A DNA stretch of 64,000 bases from Nitrospira sp. (GTDB lineage: Bacteria > Nitrospirota > Nitrospiria > Nitrospirales > UBA8639): assembly GCA_024760505.1 (NCBI GenBank), contig CP058931.1:620001-684000 (forward strand), given 5' to 3'. Of this stretch, positions 8,830 through 17,606 are shown piece by piece. The position numbers and the translations under genes were made by a program. Every line of letters begins with the position of its first letter. Position 1 is the first letter of the stretch. Below the pieces are notes generated by a model. The model saw only the letters and a program-made list of their open reading frames with translations. It had not been told where the DNA came from and did not search any database.

Positions 8830-9141
8830 TTACAAGTCAAACAGGAAGTTGACGTTATCCCCGCCAAAGGCTTTGACCGTTCCCTCAATCACTTTTTCGT
8901 TCTCTGAATACACCCACACCGCCACATCCGATAATCCGGTCAGTCGCTTCATCTGTTCCATCAGGACCAGGATAATTTTCCGCCCTCGTTCGCGATCGGC
9001 CGACAAACGATGAAACAGTCCCTGGGTCACATGAAGTTGGAGAAGATGGCCCTTCACAATCACATTGGTAATCTCAGGATTTTGCCCCATTTGGGTTTTA
9101 ATGGCATCCACTATCTCTTCATTCGATTTTTGCGTCTTCAT
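8830..9141 (-). CDS. Conserved-looking small alpha/beta protein, unknown function
   Basis: A 103-residue soluble protein with mixed alpha/beta character (SNEEIVDAIKTQMGQNPEITNVIVKGHLLQLHV, then RKIILVLMEQMKRLTG). The ATG is preceded by GGAG with 8 nt spacing. It begins 53 nt downstream of the aminopeptidase P stop on the same strand, so the two probably share a transcript. No family is recognised. The regular helix-strand alternation and codon pattern support a real gene. Confidence 0.6.
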   Translation of the reverse strand: MKTQKSNEEIVDAIKTQMGQNPEITNVIVKGHLLQLHVTQGLFHRLSADRERGRKIILVLMEQMKRLTGLSDVAVWVYSENEKVIEGTVKAFGGDNVNFLFDL

Positions 9142-9194
9142 ACAATAGCTCCAGTTTGACTATGTTGCGAACAGCATGGAGGGAATTGGCGGAT

Positions 9195-10979
9195 TTAGAT
9201 GAGGGGTTGCGTCGCCTGCTCCAACCAGGCACGCGTATCCGTATCCACGACAGATTGGAGTTCCGCCCACACGCGAGCATGATAGGTATCCACCCACTGA
9301 CGTTCTTTGAGCGATAACACCTCGATGGCAATGAGGGCTCGGTCAAATGGCACAATCGTCAGGGTATTAAAGGCAAGAAACCTCCGCGATGAATTCTTGA
9401 AGGACTCATCCTCCACCACCGTCACCAGGTTTTCCAAGCGAATCCCGTAGGCACCGGTTTTGTAATAACCCGGTTCATTTGACACAATCATCCCCGGCTT
9501 CAGGGCGACCGCATTGGCAGCTTTCCCGATCCGTTGTGGGCCTTCATGGACCCCTAAAAAACTCCCGACACCGTGGCCTGTCCCATGATCGTAATCCAAC
9601 CCCATTGCCCATAGGGGCGCACGTGCCAGCGCATCCAATTGGCTGCCTGTGGTCCCTTCAGGAAATCTGGCCGTGGCCAGAGCAATATGGCCTTGTAACA
9701 CCCGTGTATAACGATCACGATGTTCGTCCGAAGGACGTCCAATCGCAATGGTCCGGGTGATATCGGTCGTTCCATCCAAATACTGCGCTCCGGAATCCAC
9801 CAGATATAATGTCCCCGACTCCAGGCGCCTATTCGTCTCCGGGGTCGAATGATAATGCACAATAGCGCCATTTGACCCTGCACCCGAAATTGTAGGGAAG
9901 CTGCAATCCTCCCACAACGCCTGCTTTCGGCGACAGGCATCGAGATAGTCCACGGCCTCTAATTCTGTCACCTGTCCCTTGGGACCTTCCCGGGCCAGCC
10001 ACGCCAAAAATTGACACATGGCCACTCCATCCCGTTGATGCGCCGCATAGGCTCCTGCAATTTCTACCGGATTTTTACAGGCCTTCGGCAGCACACAGGG
10101 ATCATCTTTATGTACAAGATCAGCCCCACTCCGGGTTAATGTGGTGAAAACCCAGGAATTGGTTTTAGCTGGATCACACAGCACCCGATTCCCATGGGCC
10201 CCCAACTGTTGTAAGCCGGCTTCAAATTCCTCTGGTAGTGCAAAAGAAATGTCCGGACCCAAATGTGCTTGCAAGCCCGGGGTGATTTTTTTCGGATCGA
10301 CAAACAGGGCGACCCGACCGGTGGCGTATAGAATAGCCTCACACAATGGTAGTGGAGTATGGGCTACATCCGATCCGCGAATGTTCAACAACCAGGCAAT
10401 GGAATCGGGTGCCGTAATGATGGCCGCATCGATCCGGTCTTCTACAAACCTCCGGCTTAATATCTCACGCTTGACCTGGGAACTTTGACCCGAAAACTCC
10501 AGGAGATGAGGCTTGATCATACCTGAGGGTGGTTGAGGCCGATCATGCCAAACGCCATCGATAGGATTCGTTACACAGGGGATGAGTTGTGCACCGACTC
10601 GTTCAGTTGCGGTCTGAAACCGTTCGAGATCCCGCGGGGTATGAAGCCAGGGGTCATAGCCAATTCGATCGGTTGGTGCTGCACGAAGTGCCAACCATTC
10701 TTCTGGTGAAGTTTCTCCACTATTGTGAAGCGTAAAGCTTTTCTCATCAACCTGATCAGCCACCTGAAGCGTATAGCGACCATCCACAAACATTGCGGCT
10801 TCATCCCGTAAGACAATTGCCGTCCCCGCCGAACCGGTAAACCCGGTCAACCAGGCAAGCCGCTCTGCGCAGGGAGGCAGATATTCATTCTGATATTCAT
10901 CCGTATGCGGCACCACAAAGCCCGTCAATTGTTGACGGACCAGCTCCGCTCGCAGCGCCAGAAGATGCTCACATGCCAT
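9195..10979 (-). CDS. Xaa-Pro aminopeptidase (aminopeptidase P, M24B, long form)
   Basis: A 594-residue M24B metallopeptidase that removes an N-terminal residue preceding proline. Two creatinase-like N-terminal domains (about 5-140 and 160-320) precede the pita-bread catalytic domain. Metal ligands are visible in LVDSGAQYLDGTTDITR (two Asp), GTGHGVGSFLGVHEGP (His), SNEPGYY (Glu) and IRLENLV (Glu). A C-terminal domain from about residue 520 is typical of the roughly 600-residue eukaryote-like forms. There is no signal peptide, so it acts in the cytosol in peptide turnover. The ATG at 10979 has AGGAAA upstream; the adjacent GTG at 10982 is less likely. Confidence 0.93.
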   Translation of the reverse strand: MACEHLLALRAELVRQQLTGFVVPHTDEYQNEYLPPCAERLAWLTGFTGSAGTAIVLRDEAAMFVDGRYTLQVADQVDEKSFTLHNSGETSPEEWLALRAAPTDRIGYDPWLHTPRDLERFQTATERVGAQLIPCVTNPIDGVWHDRPQPPSGMIKPHLLEFSGQSSQVKREILSRRFVEDRIDAAIITAPDSIAWLLNIRGSDVAHTPLPLCEAILYATGRVALFVDPKKITPGLQAHLGPDISFALPEEFEAGLQQLGAHGNRVLCDPAKTNSWVFTTLTRSGADLVHKDDPCVLPKACKNPVEIAGAYAAHQRDGVAMCQFLAWLAREGPKGQVTELEAVDYLDACRRKQALWEDCSFPTISGAGSNGAIVHYHSTPETNRRLESGTLYLVDSGAQYLDGTTDITRTIAIGRPSDEHRDRYTRVLQGHIALATARFPEGTTGSQLDALARAPLWAMGLDYDHGTGHGVGSFLGVHEGPQRIGKAANAVALKPGMIVSNEPGYYKTGAYGIRLENLVTVVEDESFKNSSRRFLAFNTLTIVPFDRALIAIEVLSLKERQWVDTYHARVWAELQSVVDTDTRAWLEQATQPLI

Positions 10980-11152
10980 CACAACTTTCCTATTATCCTA
11001 AACATTCCGTTTTAACTCCTTCCCTTTAGGGAGCCCTTGCGAGGATAACACATTCGCTTCTGTCTGCCGATTGTTTAAACACACGTACCCCGCGTAGGGA
11101 AAATCGACTCACCTCATTTTAAACGATGAAAAAGGGAAGCGCACCCGGAAAA

Positions 11153-11488
11153 CTAATGGATGGCTTGCAAGGCAGTCTCTTCGGTGGGATATGTCGGAAT
11201 CAGTTCGGGAAAATTTGCGTCTTCGAGTAAGGTTTTCACCGGCTGTTGGGGTTCTACGACGCTCATGGCCATATGATTGTCATTCAAGTCGAGGTAGGCG
11301 AGCACCAGCCCCCCCAACCCAATGGTGTCCATGAACGTAACACCCTCCATATTAAAAATGATATGCTTGGCGCCAGAGAACCTGGCGGATTTCACCATCC
11401 CCTGAAACACTTTCCGGGAGTACACGGTTACTCGTCCTGAAATCATCAAGACCAGCGTTGTATCTTGCATTCGTTCGGCTACTTGCAT
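11153..11488 (-). CDS. STAS-domain protein (anti-sigma-factor antagonist type)
   Basis: A 111-residue single STAS domain like SpoIIAA/RsbV (TLVLMISGRVTVYSRKVFQ, then GAKHIIFNMEGVTFMDTIGLGGLVLAYL). At the usual phosphorylation site (D-S-x-G) it has D-T-I-G, so threonine would be the acceptor if it is phosphorylated. These proteins release a partner anti-sigma factor or kinase in partner-switching pathways. No partner kinase or phosphatase gene is adjacent. It stands alone between aminopeptidase P and divergent recQ. Confidence 0.85.
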   Translation of the reverse strand: MQVAERMQDTTLVLMISGRVTVYSRKVFQGMVKSARFSGAKHIIFNMEGVTFMDTIGLGGLVLAYLDLNDNHMAMSVVEPQQPVKTLLEDANFPELIPTYPTEETALQAIH

Positions 11489-11732
11489 CTCGACACCAGG
11501 GGTTATTTTGTTATTTTCGGCAATTTCCTCCGTTTCTTGCTGAATGCCCCTGATTTCCTCATGATGCCGAGGGTCTTTTACAACACACAGGTAGACAGCC
11601 TCATTATGGAAAGAGCATTATGACGGATCTTGGGCCGTCCACCGGTAAAAAATAACATACCGAAATTACGAAGAAACTGAGAGAAAATACAGAAAATCCC
11701 GCCTGAGCGGCAGAAAGCTGTCGGAGTGGGCA

Positions 11733-14267
11733 ATGAGAAGGCAACCGAGGGTCACTGGGGGAATCTTCCCCCCACAAGATGAGCCTCGCTGCAGATCAGA
11801 ATATCTCTATCAATATTCTACATCAACATCTCTTACATTTGCCACAACTTCAATTGTGAAGAACAACCTATCCCCTCAACATACCGACTCCCGGCACTTG
11901 CACTCCTCAACACAACCTCACCTCCTCTCTCTGTTAAAAGAACATTTTGGTTTCACGGCATTCCGGCCTTTACAAGAAGAAATCATTCGGGATGTCCTCG
12001 CTGAGCGCGACGTGGTGGCCCTGTTACCCACGGGAGGAGGGAAGTCTCTGTGCTTTCAGTTACCGGCGCTGGCCCGCTCGGGCCTGACGATCGTGGTCTC
12101 GCCGCTCATTGCGCTGATGAAAGACCAAGTGGATGGGCTCCGGGCCAATGGCATTGCCGCTACGTATCTCAACTCATCTCTGACCGCGCAGGAATCCCAG
12201 AACCGCTTGCGGGGGCTGCACCAGGGAGACTACCGCCTCCTCTACATGGCACCGGAACGCCTCATGGTCCCCGGATACCTCAGCCTGGTCAGGAATTTTC
12301 AGGTCAATCTGCTGGCCATTGATGAAGCCCACTGTATCAGTGAATGGGGCCATGATTTCCGCCCGGAATACCGGCGACTTGTGGAACTCCGGGATCAGGT
12401 CCCGAGTCTCCCGATCATCGCGCTCACCGCCACCGCCACGGAGCGGGTGCAAAAAGACATCGTCACACTTCTACGATTGCAGAATCCGGCCTGCTACGTG
12501 GCCAGCTTCAACCGTCCCAACCTGACCTACCAGGTGCAGCCAAAGGACAATCCGTTTGGACAAGTCCTCGCATTTCTCCGGAAACGCCCCAAGGACTCAG
12601 GAATTCTCTATTGCCAGAGCCGGAAGACCACAGAAAGTGTGGCGGATCGTTTACAGCATTATGGCCTGAAGGCACTGCCCTATCATGCCGGCCTGAGTGC
12701 CGAGGAGCGCACACGGCATCAGGAATTGTTCCTACGAGATGAAATCCAGGTGATTTGCGCCACCATTGCCTTCGGCATGGGAATCAACAAGCCTAACGTT
12801 CGCTTTGTCATTCACTACGATTTACCAAAAAACCTCGAAAGCTATTATCAAGAGACCGGGCGCGCCGGGCGGGATGGCCTGCCAAGCGAGTGTGTCCTGC
12901 TCTTCAGCGCCGGGGATACGGTCAAGCAGCAACGCTTCATCAATGAGAAATCTAACTTCCAGGAGCAGCAGATCGCCAACAGGCAATTACAGGAAATGGT
13001 GCACTATGCGGAATGTGCCACCTGCCGGCGCCGCACATTGCTCCAATATTTTGGAGAACAAGTTGAATCGGAAAACTGTGGCGGATGTGATAACTGCCTG
13101 ACGCCGAGGGATATCTTCGACGGCACGGATGCCGCGCAGACCGTTCTCTCTTGCGTTGAAGAGATACGTGGAACAAGTGGATTTAGCGTCGGACTCAATC
13201 ACGTCATCGCCGTTCTCGCCGGAGCCAACACCGAAAAAATCCGACGATGGCGTCATAACCAATTAACCAGCTACGGGAAAGGGGAAGCCCACCGGAGGCC
13301 CGAATGGGCCGCCATCAGCCGGGAACTCATCCGGCTTGGATATCTCCAACAAACGGCAGACCCATTCACAGTGGTGGAAGTCACCGACCAGGGTCAGCAT
13401 TTTCTTCAAGACCCCAAGACGCTCATGCTCACAACACCCATGAGCACACCGGAACGTAAGGCGCTCTCTGGGGAGGACCTTGGCCACGATGAGATGCTCT
13501 TCTCTCGCCTCCGTCAATTGCGAAAGACATTAGCCGATGAGGCTGATGTCCCCGCCTACGTCATATTCTCCGATGTCGCACTACGGCAGATGGCACGAGA
13601 CTATCCGACCAATGAACAGGAATTCCTCCAGATTAGTGGTGTCGGGAATCGGAAATTACAGGAATTTGGGCCTAAATTCCTGGCAGTCATTGCCAGGCAC
13701 CTGGAAAACTACGCTCCACTGACTATTCCCAAAGAATCCAATCCCGCTTCAGCACTCTTCTTAAGGAATCAAAACCCGGCGAACAATCAAAAAGATATTG
13801 AGTACCTGCAGGATTTAGAAGCTGAAGAACCGGACAGTTCTAAAAGGCTCGTACAATTGGGCCACAGTGGAATGGGCCCCAGGAGCGCAAAGGAATTACG
13901 TGAGGACGACAAGGCCCCGAGAACGCCGCCGGCGGACTTTTTCACTAGGCCGGCCAGAAAAAGGCCGCTTGGAGATACCGTCCAAAATACGTTGCGCTAT
14001 TTTCGGTCGGGGCATTCGATCGAACAGATCGCCAGTGAGCGCGGCTTGGTCACCAGCACCATCTATGGACACCTGGAACAAGCCATCCAAGCCGGTGAGC
14101 CGGTAGACCTCACCCAACTGTGGACACCGGAGCAGGAATTAGAAATGGTAGCGGCCTTCGAGAAAACGGGGTTTGGCAATCTCACCGGCGCTAAAGAGCT
14201 ACTCGGTAACCTCTACGATTACGGCCAACTTCGGCTCTTCCGCGCCGTTCATGGGAAAATGGGGTGA
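11733..14267 (+). CDS. recQ: ATP-dependent DNA helicase RecQ with C-terminal HTH domain
   Basis: An 844-residue RecQ-family 3'-5' helicase for recombination and fork repair. After an atypical N-tail of about 70 residues come the DEAD/DEAH core with Walker A (LPTGGGKS, about 98-106) and DEAH (AIDEAHC, about 195), helicase-C with QETGRAGRDG, the zinc cluster (CATCRRR with CGGCDNC, about 427-455), the RQC winged helix and an HRDC domain (about 590-670). A linker and a C-terminal helix-turn-helix domain follow (about 735-840, HSIEQIASERGLVTSTIYGHL). The start at 11733 has GGAG at 6 nt; an in-frame GTG at 11856 is the alternative. The linker includes a stretch that resembles the intergenic repeat at 1461-1580. 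Confidence 0.93.
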   Translation: MRRQPRVTGGIFPPQDEPRCRSEYLYQYSTSTSLTFATTSIVKNNLSPQHTDSRHLHSSTQPHLLSLLKEHFGFTAFRPLQEEIIRDVLAERDVVALLPTGGGKSLCFQLPALARSGLTIVVSPLIALMKDQVDGLRANGIAATYLNSSLTAQESQNRLRGLHQGDYRLLYMAPERLMVPGYLSLVRNFQVNLLAIDEAHCISEWGHDFRPEYRRLVELRDQVPSLPIIALTATATERVQKDIVTLLRLQNPACYVASFNRPNLTYQVQPKDNPFGQVLAFLRKRPKDSGILYCQSRKTTESVADRLQHYGLKALPYHAGLSAEERTRHQELFLRDEIQVICATIAFGMGINKPNVRFVIHYDLPKNLESYYQETGRAGRDGLPSECVLLFSAGDTVKQQRFINEKSNFQEQQIANRQLQEMVHYAECATCRRRTLLQYFGEQVESENCGGCDNCLTPRDIFDGTDAAQTVLSCVEEIRGTSGFSVGLNHVIAVLAGANTEKIRRWRHNQLTSYGKGEAHRRPEWAAISRELIRLGYLQQTADPFTVVEVTDQGQHFLQDPKTLMLTTPMSTPERKALSGEDLGHDEMLFSRLRQLRKTLADEADVPAYVIFSDVALRQMARDYPTNEQEFLQISGVGNRKLQEFGPKFLAVIARHLENYAPLTIPKESNPASALFLRNQNPANNQKDIEYLQDLEAEEPDSSKRLVQLGHSGMGPRSAKELREDDKAPRTPPADFFTRPARKRPLGDTVQNTLRYFRSGHSIEQIASERGLVTSTIYGHLEQAIQAGEPVDLTQLWTPEQELEMVAAFEKTGFGNLTGAKELLGNLYDYGQLRLFRAVHGKMG
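13917..13951 (+). repeat. Repeat-derived segment inside recQ
   Basis: A 35-bp stretch containing GAGAACGCCGC and GGCGG followed by a T run. It matches the right arm of the intergenic palindrome (1545-1579) at about 28 of 35 positions. It encodes the APRTPPADFF part of the linker between the HRDC and C-terminal HTH domains of RecQ, in frame. The likely explanation is insertion of a repeat fragment into a tolerant linker. Confidence 0.5.
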
Positions 14268-14462
14268 TGAGTGAATCAGATCCCATTTTAGGCATCTAAT
14301 ATTCCAAGTGGGTGCCTATTTCAAGCGTATTGGGGAGTAGTGGAGAAGTTGTTTACGTTGGCTGCAAGTCGAAATATCATAGGAGTGTCCCCCGGCAGGC
14401 GCGGCCGGTTTATGTTGCCCCCGAGTTTGCTTCCGGTACATAAAAAAAAGGTCAGACCCGGA

Positions 14463-14495
14463 CGAGCCCTTTTATCCGCAGGATAAAAGGGCTCG
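14463..14495 (-). terminator. 15-bp perfect hairpin, probable terminator of the secreted calcium-loop gene
   Basis: The arms CGAGCCCTTTTATCC (14463-14477) and GGATAAAAGGGCTCG (14481-14495) pair perfectly around a 3-nt loop. On the minus strand the hairpin follows the stop of the gene at 14512. A run of eight T comes about 12 nt further on, longer than the usual spacing. It may also be a mobile palindrome. Confidence 0.55.
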
Positions 14496-14511
14496 CTAAT
14501 GGGCAATCGCA

Positions 14512-15288
14512 CTAAGGGGCGAGGTTGATTTCGACGTTGAAGAAGTAGTCGTTGGCGCCGTTTCCTGGCCTCATAATATCTACGGCATCACTCGGATCGG
14601 CTTCCCCTCCTAAGGGAATTTTAATAGCATCATTCGGTTGATCAAGAAAACTATCAAATAGTATTTGCTCGGGTATGGTTCCTAACCGCACTATTTCCAG
14701 TTCACCTGGAATTTCCCAGTTGAAGAGCGAACCTGAAGCAGATTGGACGATGACGGAAGTGGGCGTGGCGGAAAAAACGTGGGTAACAACCACTGGGGCG
14801 GTGTTGAGATTGCCAAGATCTGGGCAAATGGCGTCGGGGGGAGATGAGCAAGGGTCAAACGTCTTTGGGTATTGGCCGAATTCAACAGTGTCGCCCGCAT
14901 TAATAACGCCGTCCATGTTGGCATCAACAAGCTCCGAGATTTCAACGTCGACTTGCGGGTCGTACGTTCCGTCCCGATCTGTATCGATGTATGCCCGGGA
15001 AAAAACATGCCTAGCGATGACCTCGTTGCATTCTGTATCCAGAGTGATCGTTCCAGCACCATTTGAACTTGCGGGAAATATGTCCCCGTGGTTGGCCAGG
15101 TGATTCTGGACTGCGTTACCACTGACGGAAATTTTCTTAAAAACCCCTTCATCCGCGTCAAAATGGCAAATCTCCACTTTTGGCATCTTGGCAGCTTCAA
15201 CTTGCCCCGTTCCTAGAATACACACACCCGTAAAAGCTGCACTGAGCCATACCGATGTTCTTTTCCTTCTTCGATCGACCAAATTCAT
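14512..15288 (-). CDS. Secreted protein with calcium-binding (EF-hand/dockerin-type) loops
   Basis: A 258-residue exported protein. A basic N-terminus (VDRRRKR) and hydrophobic segment (TSVWLSAAFTGVCILGTGQVEA) form a signal peptide. The mature part has two acidic loops typical of EF-hand/dockerin calcium sites, DTDRDGTYDPQVD and DANMDGVINAGD, in its middle. Its N-terminal part (VEICHFDADEGVFKKISVSGNAVQNHLANHGD) recalls a short module I have seen in other secreted proteins but cannot name. The ATG at 15288 has GGAGG 5 nt upstream, deciding against the TTG four codons earlier. Function unknown; probably cell-surface or extracellular. It separates recQ from the recQ remnant. Confidence 0.75.
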   Translation of the reverse strand: MNLVDRRRKRTSVWLSAAFTGVCILGTGQVEAAKMPKVEICHFDADEGVFKKISVSGNAVQNHLANHGDIFPASSNGAGTITLDTECNEVIARHVFSRAYIDTDRDGTYDPQVDVEISELVDANMDGVINAGDTVEFGQYPKTFDPCSSPPDAICPDLGNLNTAPVVVTHVFSATPTSVIVQSASGSLFNWEIPGELEIVRLGTIPEQILFDSFLDQPNDAIKIPLGGEADPSDAVDIMRPGNGANDYFFNVEINLAP

Positions 15289-15489
15289 AACATCCTCCAA
15301 ATGTGTGGTTATGAATAATACATCGGTTGGTTATCCAAAAAAGGAAAGTCCCATGGAGCAAAATAATTTCACCCACGGCCGAAAACTGTTAATACAAGTG
15401 GACCAACCCTCCCATTAGTAAGTCGCGCACGTTCTGGCTTGGGATGATTCAACCAATGGTCAAGGGCAAAGCCCCTGAGTGGCACCATC

Positions 15490-15674
15490 ACAATAGACAC
15501 TACGCTTCTATAAAGGGGATTTCTGTAGGCGGCATCGCCAATCAACGGGGATGAGGGGCCAATACTATCAAGGGGGACCTGGAACAATCTATCCAAGCGG
15601 GATAGCCGGTAGACCTTACCCATCTCTGTGACACTAGAGCAGGAATTTGAAATGACAGCAGCTTTTGAGAAAAC
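15490..15674 (+). pseudogene. Decayed copy of the recQ 3' end (HTH domain)
   Basis: Positions 15577-15674 align with 14070-14166 inside recQ (ACCTGGAACAA, then AGCCGGTAGACC, AGCAGGAATT and GAGAAAAC) at about 80% identity. Weaker similarity extends upstream to about 15490. The copy has an in-frame TAG where recQ reads GGTGAGCCG and lacks everything 5' of the HTH domain, so it cannot be expressed as a helicase. It is a partial duplication or the relic of a second recQ. Confidence 0.75.
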
Positions 15675-15820
15675 AGACGTGATCTTTTGCTATCTGCTTT
15701 ATTGCAAGCTTGCGGAAGAAGCCCATTATTCTCCTCCAAGATGCCTCACGCTAAACGAAACAAGCCAACGAAAGCTCGTTTCAACTTCAGCTCCCCCCGA
15801 ATTGGCTCCTACAATAAATC

Positions 15821-16615
15821 CTACGATTTGGCTTTTTTTCCGCTTTTTCGTTTGAGCCTTGCTGGACCCTTTTTCTTATTGATTTCTTTTACTAGTTTCT
15901 TCACTGAGTCGCCTTTGGGGTCATAGAGTTGGGTAAGGACAACCTCCATCAATTCATAGGCATCCATGACATCATCTAATGTGACTTCATTCTTGCTATG
16001 GCTCCCAGCGTTACCAAGCCACTTAATTGCAAGGCAAAGGTCTTTGAGATGTTCGTACTTGCTGGGAAGCAAATCAACGCGACGATGCAAGGTCAATATT
16101 TTGCGACCGGAGCAAGCTGTCTCGAATAGCTTAACCTTAAGATCTGTAAGGATGTTTTCGAGAGCTATTCGAACGTGATTTGCTGCAGAAGCAGGATTGA
16201 TGAAAAACAGGGCGAACGATTGATTTAGCTCTCCAGTGACGTCCTTGGGAGTCTGTTTTGGAATATCGATAATCTTCAGGTGCGGCAAAAAGTACCTCGG
16301 ATAGAACAAATCGGTAAAGTTCTGATCTGGGTTACCCTGCTGATCATATTCTACGTCCAAGTCGACGAAACCAAGCCCCCCGGTGACAACCACTTCCTGG
16401 CAGGGTGGATGTGCGCATTTGAGGACACACGAATAGACATACTCAGTCCATTCCGGTCCCCACCCCTCATGTCCCCACCTCTGCCTAGATCTAGCGCATT
16501 GCTCTTTTCTGAATGTACCCTTCGCCAGATCCAGTACACCTTCAATGCATGTTGGGCATCTCCAACGCGGGAACGATTCCGAACGAAACGGTAGTTTGAA
16601 TAGTGTGCGGTTCAT
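15821..16615 (-). CDS. DUF4145-domain protein
   Basis: A 264-residue soluble protein. An N-terminal treble-clef-like part holds CPTC and a second pair of cysteines (CVLKCAHPPC). The C-terminal half is a helical DUF4145 domain (NPASAANHVRIALENILTDL, then LCLAIKWLGNAGSH). The tail is very basic (NKKKGPARLKRKSGKKAKS). DUF4145 is found in restriction-modification and other defence-related proteins and alone in accessory regions. The function of this stand-alone protein is unknown. It lies next to a toxin-antitoxin pair. Confidence 0.75.
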   Translation of the reverse strand: MNRTLFKLPFRSESFPRWRCPTCIEGVLDLAKGTFRKEQCARSRQRWGHEGWGPEWTEYVYSCVLKCAHPPCQEVVVTGGLGFVDLDVEYDQQGNPDQNFTDLFYPRYFLPHLKIIDIPKQTPKDVTGELNQSFALFFINPASAANHVRIALENILTDLKVKLFETACSGRKILTLHRRVDLLPSKYEHLKDLCLAIKWLGNAGSHSKNEVTLDDVMDAYELMEVVLTQLYDPKGDSVKKLVKEINKKKGPARLKRKSGKKAKS

Positions 16616-16662
16616 TTCGTATCCGGTAGCCTAACTAGTCAGTGAATTGATCAGCGTGGCTC

Positions 16663-17013
16663 TTACTCTTGATCAGCATATCTGCTAATGATCAACAGTG
16701 CCTCATTCGGATTATTGAAAAAATCCTTGATGGTTTCCATTTCACGGGTGAACAATTCCTGAATATTCCGAGTTGAGGAATTTCCCATTCTCACTTGAAT
16801 AACTTTTGGTGGATGTCCACGAAGCAGACTCCTATGTAAAAAATCGGAATCTTTGGAAACGATGACGAAATCTAGCTCCAAAGCCAATTGCCAGATCGCT
16901 TCGTCGTCATTGCCGATTAGGCCAAAATCCTTGACATGTTTGGAGTCAGGGAAATCGGAATTCAGCCTAGGAGGGAGTTTAAAGGAAAGATTTTGGTCGA
17001 AAAGCAACTTCAT
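16663..17013 (-). CDS. DUF5615 PIN-like protein, putative toxin of a DUF433/DUF5615 pair
   Basis: A 116-residue PIN-like (Mut7-C-type) protein beginning MKLLFDQNLSFKLPPRL. It carries the family's acidic residues in LLFDQN, GNDDEAIWQLA and SKDSDFLHR, which would bind metal in a nuclease site. It overlaps the upstream DUF433 gene by 4 nt (ATGA), so the two are translationally coupled. The DUF433-DUF5615 arrangement is a predicted type II toxin-antitoxin module. Toxicity is inferred, not shown. Confidence 0.85.
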   Translation of the reverse strand: MKLLFDQNLSFKLPPRLNSDFPDSKHVKDFGLIGNDDEAIWQLALELDFVIVSKDSDFLHRSLLRGHPPKVIQVRMGNSSTRNIQELFTREMETIKDFFNNPNEALLIISRYADQE

Positions 17014-17243
17014 GCCAGAGGCGCGGAGAGCCTTTTCTCACGATCGGCGGCAAACGACAGACAGGCATGGATATCATCTTTAGTCAATTCAGGAAAATCA
17101 CTAATGATTTCGTCTTCGGTCATCCCTGAAGCCAAGTATTCCAATACATCCGAGACAGTAAAACGCATGCCTCTAATACAGGGTTTCCCACTGCGTTTCC
17201 CAGGTTCGATAGTGATGATATCTGCGTAGTTCATAGTCAACAT
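17010..17243 (-). CDS. DUF433 protein, putative antitoxin
   Basis: A DUF433 protein of about 77 residues with the family signature ITIEPGKRSGKPCIRGMRFTV, followed by a winged-helix-like part (VLEYLASGMTEDEIISDFPELTKDDIHACLSFAADRE). DUF433 proteins are DNA-binding antitoxins paired with PIN-like toxins. The start at 17243 has GGGG upstream; a Met three codons later is also possible. It is first in the two-gene operon and probably represses its own promoter. Confidence 0.85.
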   Translation of the reverse strand: MLTMNYADIITIEPGKRSGKPCIRGMRFTVSDVLEYLASGMTEDEIISDFPELTKDDIHACLSFAADREKRLSAPLA

Positions 17244-17379
17244 GGTACCCCGGGAATACAAAAATGACAACACATTCGGCTATTCCTCACATGGGATAAA
17301 GCCTTCTTGTCTGCATAGCTCCCCTATCGACGCCTGCCGTCCTGCCCCTAATGGTGGACGCCCTTATCTACCGGCGGGC

Positions 17380-17545
17380 CTTGTCTGAGCCCTTCGACAA
17401 AACTCAGGACAGGCTCCGAGAGTTGGACCGCTCTTCCATGACTTGCGTCCGCCATATCTGATGAGACAGGTCGGGGCGTGCGTGGTTTTGGGTCCTTTTG
17501 CCGAAACAAAAGGACCTCGGCTGTCGGGCCGAAACCCGACATCTA
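17380..17545. repeat. Cluster of intergenic palindromes
   Basis: Several short inverted repeats lie side by side in the 363-bp gap between slyD and the toxin-antitoxin pair. They are a GAGCC...GGCTC element at 17387-17416 with core CCTTCGACAAAACTCAGGAC, a perfect 10-bp stem GGTCCTTTTG/CAAAAGGACC at 17491-17516, and GTCGGG/CCCGAC just after it. Such elements recur in intergenic regions of many environmental bacteria. No coding frame in this gap is convincing. Confidence 0.6.
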
Positions 17546-17606
17546 CCATACATTAAAAAACCACTCGATTAGACCTGGAGACTGAGCTACTTTTCCCCTC
17601 CGGAAA

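Noticed and set aside
17348..17549. Short frames in the palindrome cluster next to slyD
   Set aside because: They consist of repeat sequence, have no ribosome binding site and are mutually overlapping.
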